The notes under the pieces are model-generated. The model saw only the letters and a list, made by a program, of their open reading frames with translations, had not been told where the DNA came from and searched no databases. This document shows positions 51,897 to 61,135 of a stretch of 64,000 nucleotides of DNA, piece by piece; position 1 is the stretch's first letter; each line of letters begins with the position of its first letter. A program made the position numbers and the translations under genes. Where the stretch lies: positions 137,953 to 201,952 of the forward strand of contig DATMBF010000020.1 in the NCBI GenBank assembly GCA_035559595.1, read 5' to 3'. The DNA comes from DATMBF01 sp035559595 (GTDB taxonomy: Bacteria > Bacteroidota > Ignavibacteria > UBA10030).

Positions 51897-52610
51897 ATGC
51901 GACTGGTACTCGCGGCTTTTCTTCTGCTCATCGGGGCACTGATCCTTGGCTGCTTGACAACACCGCTTCGTGCGCAAGCGCCGCAACCCACCGCAGAGGA
52001 TAATCTTACCGGCGATGAATTTGCCGCCATTCTCAAGGAGGCGTGGGTGTTCTTGAAGGATGAGACCGATTCCCTGCTCAAGCGAATTGAAAAGAAAGAG
52101 GAGTTCGAAACATCAGGGGAATTCGAGCGTCGTGTCATAGATACACGCCAACGGTACATAGCCAGCACACAACGATTCCAGAGAGAAAAGAAATTTCACG
52201 AGCGCGTTTTCGGTGTCCTTCTCAAGGCAAAGTTGCAAAATTATGATGCTGACCAGCAGGTCTATTTCGTGCGATGCGACACCTCAATTCAGGCTCCATA
52301 TAATATTCCGAGTCTCAAAACGACAATTCCACGAAACCCTTATGTCGGGCTCATTGACACAATCAGAGGTGGGTACCGTGTGTCCGTCATTTATTTGAAA
52401 TTCTCACCGGCCTTTCGCTGGCAGGTGGGTCGCGACGCCGCCAGGATCGCCAAACTTGAGGAAGAAGATTTGTTCTTCAAAGTCCGATTCAGAATTGACG
52501 CAGCGCAGGAGACCTTCAAGAAAGAAGCGTATCTGACAATCATTCCTGCCCACATCATGCTCTTCAACCGAAAGACCAACACGATTCACTGGGAACAGAA
52601 GCTCATGTGA
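51897..52610 (+). CDS. Exported protein of unknown function
   Basis: The start at 51897 follows AAAGGA by six bases and yields 237 residues beginning MRLVLAAFLLLIGALILGC, then LTTPLRAQAPQP. This is a signal peptide that could be cut at the cysteine (lipoprotein) or after AQA. The mature part is charged and helical (DSLLKRIEKKEEFETSGEFERRVIDTR), followed by strands (YRVSVIYLKFSPAFRWQVGRD). I do not recognise the family. It follows hemG by 11 bases and may share its transcript. A terminator follows. Confidence 0.7.
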   Translation: MRLVLAAFLLLIGALILGCLTTPLRAQAPQPTAEDNLTGDEFAAILKEAWVFLKDETDSLLKRIEKKEEFETSGEFERRVIDTRQRYIASTQRFQREKKFHERVFGVLLKAKLQNYDADQQVYFVRCDTSIQAPYNIPSLKTTIPRNPYVGLIDTIRGGYRVSVIYLKFSPAFRWQVGRDAARIAKLEEEDLFFKVRFRIDAAQETFKKEAYLTIIPAHIMLFNRKTNTIHWEQKLM

Positions 52611-52663
52611 GGAACGTTGGTACGAGCGCTTGATTGTTTTTGAGAGGGCTTCTAAAGAAAATG

Positions 52664-52699
52664 AAAACCCGCACCTCCACACAGAGATGCGGGTTTTTT
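52664..52699 (+). terminator. Bidirectional terminator between converging genes
   Basis: A ten-base-pair stem (52664-52673 with 52688-52697) is flanked by A and T runs on both sides, so it can stop transcription from either the exported-protein gene or the PDZ gene. Confidence 0.88.
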
Positions 52700-52715
52700 G
52701 TTCGAGAGAAGAATC

Positions 52716-53618
52716 CTAGAGATTGGTAACAACGCGGTAACGGATGCCGGGAATCTTGGGGATTTCGATCCCCTCCGGGATCATCTTTTCGATTTTCATG
52801 GGCGGATGGGTTTTCAATTCGAATCGAAAACTCTTCCAATCCGGATCGATATCGAACATATCCTCGTGCTCGGAGAAATGTTCATCCTCCTCGATCTCCA
52901 CTGAGAAGGTCTTCTTCGCTCCTTTCCTCATCACCTCAACCTCCACCTTTTCGCCCGGCTCATAGCGCTCCAACGCACGACGAATATCGCTCACTTCGTC
53001 AACAGACTTCGTGCCGATCCGCAGAATCACATCGCCGGCTTTGAGTCCGGCTTTCTCTGCCGCACTCTTCTTTTCAACTCTTTGGATGAGCACTCCTTCA
53101 CCGGGCGGAACTTGAAAATACTCGGCAAGCTGATCGTTCAGTTCCATAACCTCAACGCCGAGCACAGAACCGCTTCGAAAGATATGAACGCGTGGCCGGG
53201 GAGGTGCAAATTCAAAGAGGCGAGCCTGCGATCGGGGCAATTTGCCGAGTGTAACTGCAATCTTCCTCTGTTCGTCTTTGCGGACAACAGTGATGTCTAC
53301 CTTTGTTCCAACCTCCGTACGTCGAACTGCCTTCATCAGATCATCCGCATCACTAATCTTCCTGCCGTTAAACTCAATGATAATGTCCTTCTCTTCAATC
53401 CCAGCTTTTTCCGCGGGGCTATCTTCTATGACCTCACTCACAAGTGCCCCTTCTTCGGTTTTGATGCCCATCGATTTGGCAAGCTTGGGCGTCATGTCCT
53501 GAATCGAAACGCCCAGCCAAGCCCTTTTGCTGCGATCCGTATCCTCTTCTCCCCACGCCAGCGATACAACACCGATCATGAGGAGAAGGAGCACTCCAGC
53601 GTACATTTTTGACCTCAT
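52716..53618 (-). CDS. Exported protein with two PDZ domains
   Basis: The 300-residue product has a signal peptide (MYAGVLLLLMIGVVSLAWGEE). Two PDZ domains follow, at about residues 33-125 (WLGVSIQDMTPKLAKSMGI, GALVSEVIEDSPAEKAGIEEKDIIIEFNG) and 150-245 (VLGVEVMELNDQLAEYF, GVLIQRVEKKSAAEKAGLKAGDVILRIG). There is no protease domain. It may present substrates or bind C-termini in the periplasm. It lies downstream of the sigma/anti-sigma pair on the same strand and near an HtrA-like protease. Confidence 0.9.
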   Translation of the reverse strand: MRSKMYAGVLLLLMIGVVSLAWGEEDTDRSKRAWLGVSIQDMTPKLAKSMGIKTEEGALVSEVIEDSPAEKAGIEEKDIIIEFNGRKISDADDLMKAVRRTEVGTKVDITVVRKDEQRKIAVTLGKLPRSQARLFEFAPPRPRVHIFRSGSVLGVEVMELNDQLAEYFQVPPGEGVLIQRVEKKSAAEKAGLKAGDVILRIGTKSVDEVSDIRRALERYEPGEKVEVEVMRKGAKKTFSVEIEEDEHFSEHEDMFDIDPDWKSFRFELKTHPPMKIEKMIPEGIEIPKIPGIRYRVVTNL

Positions 53619-53706
53619 AAACTCCTCCGGTTCTCTTGTTTGTGGGAATTCGTTGTCTTCTAAATAGACGGAGGGATTAGGAGAAATGTTCCGGCCATGG
53701 GGGAAG

Positions 53707-54690
53707 CTACGGATGCTTCAGTTTATATCGGATTTGCTGACCGTCCAGCTGAATGATCAGGGAATCCCCCTTGGGGAGCCTGATTTGGGGCGCATCGCCG
53801 GGTGAGCTCTCCAAATCTTTAAAGACGGTCACTTTCATCTCGTTTCGTTGTTTTTGAATTAGTGTGGGAACAGCGCTAACTGAAATTTTTGCCTTAGCTT
53901 GTTGAGCGGGACTCAATGATGTCGTTGGCTTGAAGATCGTCGTGACAACCAGTGTATCCTTTCCTTGGACAACCGTTTGTTTCCATTCGCTCTGCGCAAA
54001 CTGCTGGGGCCGCTTTCGCCCCTGCCTAACCGACTTTTGGAACACTTCCACTCGTTCCCTTGATTCAGCAGCATCAGACTTCGACTCCTCTGAAAGCACC
54101 CCCTCTACCCAAAACGAGTCTGATGCATCCTCCGCTTCATCGGCAACCCTGTCGGCCTGTTCCTTCTTTGCTGGAGCGGCGGCAGCACTGGTCGGCAAGG
54201 TGCTTTCATCTTTCATCTCCATCTTCGATCTTGGAGATGGCTGAGTTGCAGGTACCGGTGCACGCTCCATTTCCGCCATCCTCCGCTGATCGCCCCTCCC
54301 GCTTTCAACCGATTGTTCTCTTGGGCCATCTTCCGTAAGGTCGGCTTGGCTCTTCGGTGACGACACTTCCTCTTGAACGATCGCCTCCTCCTTCACTTCA
54401 AAGACGTAAAAAGCCACACCAACGGCAATCACGAGAACGGCGGCTGCGCTCATGATTGTTTGCCATCCAAGGGACCTTCTGTCCTCGAATCTCGATTGCA
54501 CTTTCTCCTTCATCTTCTGGCGACCGAACTGTTTAATGCCGGCAACAATGATCCGCTCTTTGTTGACCGCCTGCTGACATTGGGAGCATCTCTTCAGGTG
54601 AGCCTCAAGTTCCGAGAGCTCCGATGCGGGGGTTTTGCCGAGCACATATTGCTCAAGCAGATCGGGGTCAAGAGTCCAGTGTTCGTTCAT
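53707..54690 (-). CDS. Zinc-finger anti-sigma factor with single membrane helix
   Basis: The start at 54690 overlaps the sigma-factor stop (ATGA) and gives 327 residues. The N-terminal zf-HC2 motif is LEAHLKRCSQCQQAVNKE (H-x3-C-x2-C). One membrane helix follows (IMSAAAVLVIAVGVAFYVF, about residue 85). A long low-complexity periplasmic region is rich in E, S and K, and a folded C-terminal part ends the protein. Such proteins hold an ECF sigma factor at the membrane until the periplasmic part is cleaved or changed. The partner is the sigma factor just upstream. Confidence 0.85.
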   Translation of the reverse strand: MNEHWTLDPDLLEQYVLGKTPASELSELEAHLKRCSQCQQAVNKERIIVAGIKQFGRQKMKEKVQSRFEDRRSLGWQTIMSAAAVLVIAVGVAFYVFEVKEEAIVQEEVSSPKSQADLTEDGPREQSVESGRGDQRRMAEMERAPVPATQPSPRSKMEMKDESTLPTSAAAAPAKKEQADRVADEAEDASDSFWVEGVLSEESKSDAAESRERVEVFQKSVRQGRKRPQQFAQSEWKQTVVQGKDTLVVTTIFKPTTSLSPAQQAKAKISVSAVPTLIQKQRNEMKVTVFKDLESSPGDAPQIRLPKGDSLIIQLDGQQIRYKLKHP

Positions 54691-55253
54691 GATCTCTTCC
54701 TCACAATCTCCTCCAAAGCCTTCTTGCATTGGTACTTCTTTGATTTTGCAGTCTCGGCGTTGGCAAATCCCATTTGCTCGGCAATTTCGCTCATGGATTT
54801 TTCTTCCCAGTAGTAGAGCAGCAACAATGTTTTGCAGGGATCGCCAAGCTCTTCCAGGGCATGACGGATGGCAGTAGCTTCCTGCGATTCAATCAAGTCC
54901 TCCAACGCTGAGTGACTTGGGTCTTCTGTTGCCTCTGGATCCGGATCACCGGCCACTTCCCGGCGGCTCTTCGCCCTTCTACGGAGCCAGAGGTTCCGCG
55001 CGGTCGCATAAATGAATGTGGAGAGCTTTGCTTTTTGCTCAAAAGTGCCTGCTTTGACCCGTTCCCAGAAAATGACAACGGCCTCTTGCAGAATATCATC
55101 CGCATCGTCTGCCGTTCCTCCGTGGTTGCGAACGAGCGAGGCGACGGCGCGGCGGTTCATTTCGAACAAGAGCACCAGCCCCTCTTCATCCCCCTGCCGC
55201 ACAAGGTTCAGAACGCGTGCGTCAGAGTTCAAAAAAAAGAGCGGTGGGGCCAT
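54687..55253 (-). CDS. ECF sigma factor (paired with anti-sigma)
   Basis: The 188-residue protein has region 2 with DDADDILQEAVVIFWERVKAGTFEQ and STFIYATARNLWLRRRAK, and region 4 with LLLLYYWEEKSMSEIAEQMGFANAETAKSKKYQCKKAL. It is co-translated with the anti-sigma factor and diverges from the vWA gene. An ECF-dependent promoter in the 93-base divergent gap is expected, but I could not define one. Confidence 0.93.
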   Translation of the reverse strand: MAPPLFFLNSDARVLNLVRQGDEEGLVLLFEMNRRAVASLVRNHGGTADDADDILQEAVVIFWERVKAGTFEQKAKLSTFIYATARNLWLRRRAKSRREVAGDPDPEATEDPSHSALEDLIESQEATAIRHALEELGDPCKTLLLLYYWEEKSMSEIAEQMGFANAETAKSKKYQCKKALEEIVRKRS

Positions 55254-55346
55254 TTACCTTTCACTTATGAATGACATTAACAGGCAAGAAGTAAACGCAA
55301 AGTACAAAGAACCCGTATCCCAAACAACCAACAAAAAGGAGGTCTT

Positions 55347-56690
55347 ATGAAACAGTTCCGTCTTCTTCTCCCCTTCCTCGCAGGACTTCTGTGGGCTGGC
55401 ACGCTTCCGGCGGGACCGCCCTTCCACGCTGCCGATGTGCAACTTGACGGACGATTGAACTACCCCTACGTCTCCTCAAGCGGCGGAAAGGTTTTCCTCC
55501 AGATTGCGCTGACAACGGGAAACGTCGGCGGAAACGACCGTCGCCCGATGAACATTGCGATTGTACTGGATCGAAGCGGATCGATGTCCGATCAAGGAAA
55601 GATGGAATACGCCAAGCGAGCAATTTCACAACTGATCGATCAGTTGAATGAAAACGATATCCTTTCGGTCGTCATTTATGATGATCTCATTGAAGTGCTG
55701 CGTCCTGCCAAACGCATTGGACGAGACAAACAGCGCATCAAACGTGCTGTAGAAAGAATCTCTCCTCGGAACTCCACGAATCTCGGTGGTGGCATGATCG
55801 AGGGCTTTCGGCAAGCGGAAAGGCATTTGAGCAAGGAGCATGTGAATCGCGTGATTCTCCTATCCGACGGACTGGCGAATCAAGGAATCACAGATCCCCT
55901 TGAGCTTAATCGCATAGCGCGACGGTACAGAGCCAGATCGATTTCTCTGACGACGATGGGTGTTGGTTTGGACTACAACGAGAACTTGATGGTCGGTCTC
56001 TCCGAAAGCGGCGGGGGAAACTACTACTTCATTGAGAGCCCGAGCCAGCTTGCTTCGATGATGCGGCGGGAGCTGAACGCTGTTTCAAGTGTCCTCGCTC
56101 AGAATGCTTCCATTGAGCTTACGTTGACCGAAGGAGTCCGGCTCCTCGACATCATTGGTTGCGAGCACACGTTGGTAAGCGACCGATATGTGATTCCGGT
56201 TGGCGATATCTATGCCAACGATCTGCAGGAATTTACGGTAGAGCTGGAGCTCCCCGAAGGTAGCGGAACACGCACGGTTGCAACCGGAACCCTCCGGTTT
56301 GAAACGGATCGCAGAGACCTTCTCATTGAGCCAACCTTCACAGCGAAAGTGCATTACACGAAGGATATCGTTGAGATTGAACGCCGGCGTGACTTCGATA
56401 CCCAGGCAAAGGTGGACATCGCCGTCTCCACGCGGACTGTCGAGAAGGCACTGAAGGCTATCGACGAAGGAAGGGCTGCCGAAGCCGTTCAAGAAATCCA
56501 AGCGGCGCAAGATTATCTGAATGCCTCGCCTGCGGCGTCATCCAGCGGTGCAAACGGAACAATGATTCGTGAACAGCTTCAGAAACTTGAATCCTATGAA
56601 GACGCCGTAAAAGACAGCTCAGGCAACTCACGCAAAACGAAAAAGCAAATCCAGTTCGATAATTATAGAACGAGGAAGAACAAGCAATAA
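55347..56690 (+). CDS. Exported von Willebrand factor A-domain protein
   Basis: The 447-residue product has a signal peptide (FRLLLPFLAGLLWAGTLPAG). A vWA domain follows with an intact metal site DRSGSMSD at residues 75-82, the threonine in NSTNLGGGMIEG, and the aspartate in ILLSDGLANQG. The remaining 200 residues hold a beta-rich domain and a helical C-terminus. A very good AAGGAGG precedes the start. It is transcribed away from the sigma/anti-sigma pair and is a candidate member of that regulon. Metal-dependent protein binding at the cell surface or periplasm is the likely activity. Confidence 0.9.
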   Translation: MKQFRLLLPFLAGLLWAGTLPAGPPFHAADVQLDGRLNYPYVSSSGGKVFLQIALTTGNVGGNDRRPMNIAIVLDRSGSMSDQGKMEYAKRAISQLIDQLNENDILSVVIYDDLIEVLRPAKRIGRDKQRIKRAVERISPRNSTNLGGGMIEGFRQAERHLSKEHVNRVILLSDGLANQGITDPLELNRIARRYRARSISLTTMGVGLDYNENLMVGLSESGGGNYYFIESPSQLASMMRRELNAVSSVLAQNASIELTLTEGVRLLDIIGCEHTLVSDRYVIPVGDIYANDLQEFTVELELPEGSGTRTVATGTLRFETDRRDLLIEPTFTAKVHYTKDIVEIERRRDFDTQAKVDIAVSTRTVEKALKAIDEGRAAEAVQEIQAAQDYLNASPAASSSGANGTMIREQLQKLESYEDAVKDSSGNSRKTKKQIQFDNYRTRKNKQ

Positions 56691-56744
56691 GTAGATGAAG
56701 TCCATTTCCAAGCTAAACCGGGGCCTCTATCTTCCGTGGCAAAG

Positions 56745-56779
56745 GAGGGCGACCATATCGGCCGCCCTCGTTGTTTTTT
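56745..56779 (+). terminator. Terminator of the vWA-protein gene
   Basis: A seven-base-pair GC stem (GAGGGCG at 56745-56751 with CGCCCTC at 56763-56769) is followed by GTTGTTTTTTA. The T-run overlaps the stop codon of the converging protease gene. Confidence 0.78.
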
Positions 56780-57818
56780 ATGTGACGGGCAGTTCTAACG
56801 GGACAACTCTTACCTTCAGCTTCTTTTCCGACCGCAGGATGGTAACAACAATCTCACGCCCGATAACATCACTTGAAAGCAAGCGGTGCAGATCATCAAT
56901 ACTCTCCACCCGCTTTCCATCAAACTCGACAACTTTATCACCCTCCTTGATGCCACCTTTCGCTCCGGGTCCAGAGGCTTCAAGATGTGCCACAAGCACG
57001 CCACGTCTGCCGGACAACTGATGCATCCTCACAGCTTCGCGCGACAGATCAACAACCTGACCGCCGATTCCCAAATATGCGCGTGATATCTTTCCGTCTT
57101 TGATGAGCTTTGCCGCAATGAGTTTCGCAGTATTGATGGGAATTGAAAAACAAATCCCTTGCGCCCATGGAATCATAGCAGTATTGATGCCAACGACTTC
57201 TCCCCGCGAGTTTACGAGAGGACCGCCGGAACTGCCGGGATTCAATGCTGCATCTGTCTGAATCACATTATCAATCAATCTTCCGCCGTTCGCGCGTAAG
57301 GAGCGGCCTAGGGCACTCACAACACCAGTCGTCACCGAGGCCTGGAAACCGAACGGATTGCCGAGTGCAATGACAAGCTGGCCTATGCGGAGGGCCTGCG
57401 AATCGCCAAGTGTTGCGGTAGGCAGATTCTGGCCGTTGATGCGAACAACAGCAAGATCGGTGAACGGATCGTCACCGATGAGGTCACCATGGAATTCCCG
57501 TCCGTCATTAAGAACAACGGTGATGCTGGCCGCACCATGAACAACGTGACTGTTCGTGAGTACAAATCCGTCAGGCGTAAAGATAAGCCCCGATCCGCTG
57601 CCCGTTAGTTGGTCTTCGTGCCAGCGACCTCTTCGATAGCCGCGACGCTTGTGATGAGTCACCTCGATCTTCACAACCGCGGGCGACACTTTTTCGACCA
57701 CCTGAACGACGGCTTGCGAGTACGCGTCAAGCAATTCGACATCGTTTGGATTCCCCAATCCAGCCGGTTGCGCAGATTGGGACTGGGCTTTGAAAGCAGC
57801 AATAGGCAGAATATTCAT
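56778..57818 (-). CDS. HtrA/DegP-like serine protease without signal peptide
   Basis: The 346-residue protein has a trypsin-like domain with H91 (LTNSHVVHGA), D121 (PFTDLAVVRI) and S197 (LNPGSSGGPLV). One PDZ domain follows (about residues 245-340: AYLGIGGQVVDLSREAV, KGGIKEGDKVVEFDGKRVESIDDL). The catalytic triad is complete. The N-terminus (MNILPIAAFKAQSQSAQPAG) is not a signal peptide or membrane anchor, and an in-frame TAG lies 18 bases upstream of the start, so no longer form is possible. Either it is cytoplasmic or export uses another route. It lies next to the envelope-stress genes. Confidence 0.92.
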   Translation of the reverse strand: MNILPIAAFKAQSQSAQPAGLGNPNDVELLDAYSQAVVQVVEKVSPAVVKIEVTHHKRRGYRRGRWHEDQLTGSGSGLIFTPDGFVLTNSHVVHGAASITVVLNDGREFHGDLIGDDPFTDLAVVRINGQNLPTATLGDSQALRIGQLVIALGNPFGFQASVTTGVVSALGRSLRANGGRLIDNVIQTDAALNPGSSGGPLVNSRGEVVGINTAMIPWAQGICFSIPINTAKLIAAKLIKDGKISRAYLGIGGQVVDLSREAVRMHQLSGRRGVLVAHLEASGPGAKGGIKEGDKVVEFDGKRVESIDDLHRLLSSDVIGREIVVTILRSEKKLKVRVVPLELPVT

Positions 57819-57844
57819 CGTATGTCCTTTCCTTCCCTAAGGAG

Positions 57845-58300
57845 CTAAGAGTGTGAGAAGGCTTGAGTATCTCCTGATGATCCTTTCCTTGCCGGAATTG
57901 GCACGAGCTTCCAGCGACCATAGGTCATGAAGAGGGCAATCACAAAGACCATGAAGGTTGACAAAGCAGGTACCATCTCACCGCGAGTACCATGGAAGAC
58001 TGACGCGGCCAGCATCACGAGCGAAAGGCCCGCACCGGCATACGTTGTAAGAACCGGGAAAAGCCGTGTCAGGGCAGGGACCAGAAGTCCGACCGCACCA
58101 AGAATTTCGCTGATGCCAATAAACCGAACCAGCGGCGGGGCAACATCCGGCACCCAGGTTATCGTTTCACTGATTTCATTAAGCGGTTGGAAGGCTTTCG
58201 GCATCCCGGCCATGAAAAAGAAGACAGCCAGGAGGACCTGCAATATCCAAAGCAAGAGATTGGTTTTTGGTCTGCGAGATTTTAAATCAGTTGATTGCAT
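57845..58300 (-). CDS. DoxX-like membrane protein
   Basis: The 151-residue protein has four membrane helices typical of the DoxX/DoxD-like family: LLLWILQVLLAVFFFMAGMPKAF, RFIGISEILGAVGLLVPALTRLFPVL, AGAGLSLVMLAASVFHG, and LSTFMVFVIALFMTYGRWKL. The KAF-x-P and G-x-x-E-I-L-G residues are family features. The biochemical role of this branch is not established. It is 27 bases upstream of the protease gene on the same strand. Confidence 0.85.
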   Translation of the reverse strand: MQSTDLKSRRPKTNLLLWILQVLLAVFFFMAGMPKAFQPLNEISETITWVPDVAPPLVRFIGISEILGAVGLLVPALTRLFPVLTTYAGAGLSLVMLAASVFHGTRGEMVPALSTFMVFVIALFMTYGRWKLVPIPARKGSSGDTQAFSHS

Positions 58301-58531
58301 GGCAGCTCCTTTCTGTTGCGTGTATCACGTACAGACTACAAAGGGTATTCCTCCTTACTCTTGGGACGATTCGCCGGAAAAAATATTGTAGCGAGAAGGA
58401 GGCTTCCTGAATGCGTGTTGGGAGTTGCGGTTTGGATGTCGCAGGAATACGAGTGAAAAAAGTGACCGGAGTCGCATAGTCAAACATGCGCGGACCACAA
58501 TTGAGGCATCATAAGCCCCTCAAGCAATGGT

Positions 58532-59755
58532 CTATGCCGTTTGCTGGTCGGCGGTTAGCGTAAACAGAGTGATTTCCGATCGTGTCCCCAATCGCACTGG
58601 CGGTCCCCAATAGCCGGTCCCCATGCTGACGTAAACCCAGGTGCCATTGTGTCGATGGAGTCCTTTGATGTAGGGTTGTCCGATTGCCGCCAGCCAATTC
58701 CAGGGAAAGAACTGCCCGCCATGCGTATGACCTGTGATAATGAAATCAAAACCGAGCGGCTCTGCTGCATGGAGTGACCGCGGTTGGTGTGCAAGGAGAA
58801 TCTTTACGGTGTCTGCGGGTGCTCCATCAACCGCTTTTCGCGGATCAGATTTGTGCTCGGGAAGAAAATCACCACCAGAATAGTCGGTCACACCCGCCAG
58901 AACGAGAGAACTGCCGTTGCGCTCCACGATTGCGTGTTCGTTGTTGAGCACCTTGTAACCCATCCGACCAATTTCTTCCACCCACGGCAACACATCGGAA
59001 TAATACTCATGGTTACCCGTGACAAAGAACTTACCATATGGCGCGTTCAGGAAAGCAAACGGTTCGACGTGCTCGCGCAAATGGGGCACAGACCCATCGG
59101 CAAGGTCGCCGGTAAACGCAATGAGATCGGGCTTCAACTCTGATACCTGTTGTGCCACGATCTCTGTCCAGTCGCGCTTTACCGTGAGACCCGCATGGAT
59201 GTCGGTAATCTGCACGATTCTAAACCCTTCGAAGTCGGCGGGGAGATTCTTGATGGGAATCGTGAGATTCACAATTCCGGGCTTTCGGCGGGCCTGATAA
59301 ACACCGTAGGCAGTGAGAATACCCGCAGCGCCAAGAATTCCAAGGTTCGAGGTTTGAATGAGAAAATCGCGACGAGAGGTATCCACGACGTTCGATCCCT
59401 CCGACGAAAAGAGCGATGCCAGCCACTTCGCCGTGATTCCAAGAATTACTGTCAGGTCTCTGATGATAAGTAGAGTAAAAACGAATGAGAGAAATCCCAA
59501 CGTGACGTATGTAATCCAAGCCAGTTTGTGGCTTACCCCCTCGATGTACCTCAACATAAACATGGATGATAGGGGGACAACAAACATGAGCGCGAGGAGA
59601 ATTCTTGCTACATTCTTCCAGAGAATCGGCCAGCCCATCGTATTGATCAGACGCCAATTGATGAAGCTGAATCCGCCAACCGTGAAAATCAAGAGAATCG
59701 AGATCCATATGACCCAAGACATGAGCATGCTGGGGATTCCTCCATCATCGCTCAT
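58532..59755 (-). CDS. Membrane-anchored metallophosphoesterase
   Basis: The 407-residue protein starts with about four membrane helices (residues 10-110). A linker with an internal Tat-like motif TSRRDFLIQTSNLGILGAAG sits at residues 126-145. A calcineurin-like phosphoesterase domain follows (QITDIHAGLT, AFTGDLADGSV, VTGNHEYYSD, ITGHTHGGQFFPW). This is the YkuE/YaeI-type arrangement. The active site is predicted to face outward after the fifth helix. It overlaps the upstream MFS gene by four bases, so the two are co-expressed. Confidence 0.92.
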   Translation of the reverse strand: MSDDGGIPSMLMSWVIWISILLIFTVGGFSFINWRLINTMGWPILWKNVARILLALMFVVPLSSMFMLRYIEGVSHKLAWITYVTLGFLSFVFTLLIIRDLTVILGITAKWLASLFSSEGSNVVDTSRRDFLIQTSNLGILGAAGILTAYGVYQARRKPGIVNLTIPIKNLPADFEGFRIVQITDIHAGLTVKRDWTEIVAQQVSELKPDLIAFTGDLADGSVPHLREHVEPFAFLNAPYGKFFVTGNHEYYSDVLPWVEEIGRMGYKVLNNEHAIVERNGSSLVLAGVTDYSGGDFLPEHKSDPRKAVDGAPADTVKILLAHQPRSLHAAEPLGFDFIITGHTHGGQFFPWNWLAAIGQPYIKGLHRHNGTWVYVSMGTGYWGPPVRLGTRSEITLFTLTADQQTA

Positions 59756-61080
59756 TCGATCGATCCCGTTTTTTCGGCGGCGGGTTCAGTGATGGGACGC
59801 AGAGGGGCGTGGGATTCTCCTTTGAGATGAACGGCCTCCGCTCCTTCCACAAACTCCAGCCGACGTGCAAGGTAAATACACAAGAGCGTCGCGGCCGCAG
59901 CGATGAGTCCCACGACTCCGAATCGTGTTAACGAACCATCCTCAGCTTTTCCGATAACCAATCCACTCCCAAACGCAGCAACGCCGGCCGAGAACTGCTG
60001 CACCGAAGAGTTCATGCTCATGAAACTGCCGCGCCGTTTTGGGGTCACCGCGGCTGTCACCATAGCCATCGTCGGAACTCCCCTGCCGGAAACAAGCACC
60101 ATAAACAAGGTGAGGGCAATAATGGCTGTCGTGAGGGAAACTTGAGAAAGGTTAGTCACAAGAAAAATTGGTATAATCGAAAGCCATGCTACGTAGATGA
60201 AGACCTTGAGCTTTCCATATCGATCGGCCAATCTCCCAATAACACGTGAAGAAATGATCGTCGCAAGTCCTCCAAAGAAATAGATGTATGGCAGATCATC
60301 CTCCGTGCGTCCGGCATTCAGAACAAAGTAGGGACTAAGATAGGGAATGATGGTGAAACCGCCGATGATCAGACTCACGACGAACACAAGCGCGCGTTGT
60401 GTGGGAGTCTCCGTGAGAAGAGCCTTAACGGTCTCAAACGGGCTTTCGTTCGATGGAGCATCGAGGTGTCCGCGAATCGAAGGGAGTATGCGAGCAGCGA
60501 GGAACCAGAAGGTTGCCGCCACTGCCGCCAGGGAAAGAAAGGTCATATGCCAACCGAACCGATTGGCAATGAAGAGTCCGAGAGGCACGCCTGCAATCTG
60601 AGCGAGGGAAAAAGCCATCATCACCATCCCCATGGCGTTCCCTCGGCGCTCATACGGAATGAGGTCGCCGATGATCGCGAGAACCGTCGCACCAAGGATT
60701 CCGCCGAAAATGCCTGCAATGATTCGTGCACCGACGAGGAACCAATACGTCGGTGCAACGGAGCAGAGGAAGGTGCCTACAGCGAACCCTGCGTATAAAA
60801 CAAGAAGCGATTGTCTTCGATCAAACCTGTCGAGAAAGAAGGCCGCGAGCAAACCGGAAATGCCTGCGCTAAACGTATAGGCCGAGACCACAAATCCGAA
60901 CTCCTGCGGGGAAATGGCAAAAAGCCTCATGAGCTGCGGACCTAACGGCATCATGATAACGAAATCGAGAATATTCGTGAACTGAACTGCCGTCAGAACA
61001 AGGAGGATGAGCGCTTCGGATGCAGTGCCGGAAGACTTCGAGCGCAACAGATGAGAACGGTTGGATGATTTCGATTTCAT
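59752..61080 (-). CDS. MFS efflux transporter
   Basis: The 442-residue protein has 12 predicted helices and resembles the AraJ/drug-efflux branch of the major facilitator superfamily: FTNILDFVIMMPLGPQLMRLF, the loop motif LAAFFLDRFDRRQSLL, ARIIAGIFGGILGATVLAIIGDL, and ERRGNAMGMVM. The second-half motif IGRLADRYGKLKVF is also present. The substrate cannot be inferred. Translation is coupled to the downstream phosphoesterase (ATGA overlap). Confidence 0.9.
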   Translation of the reverse strand: MKSKSSNRSHLLRSKSSGTASEALILLVLTAVQFTNILDFVIMMPLGPQLMRLFAISPQEFGFVVSAYTFSAGISGLLAAFFLDRFDRRQSLLVLYAGFAVGTFLCSVAPTYWFLVGARIIAGIFGGILGATVLAIIGDLIPYERRGNAMGMVMMAFSLAQIAGVPLGLFIANRFGWHMTFLSLAAVAATFWFLAARILPSIRGHLDAPSNESPFETVKALLTETPTQRALVFVVSLIIGGFTIIPYLSPYFVLNAGRTEDDLPYIYFFGGLATIISSRVIGRLADRYGKLKVFIYVAWLSIIPIFLVTNLSQVSLTTAIIALTLFMVLVSGRGVPTMAMVTAAVTPKRRGSFMSMNSSVQQFSAGVAAFGSGLVIGKAEDGSLTRFGVVGLIAAAATLLCIYLARRLEFVEGAEAVHLKGESHAPLRPITEPAAEKTGSIE

Positions 61081-61135
61081 ACAAGACGACAGTGGTAGGC
61101 CGCCACGCGAGATGTGGTGTGTGTTCAGATGGGTT

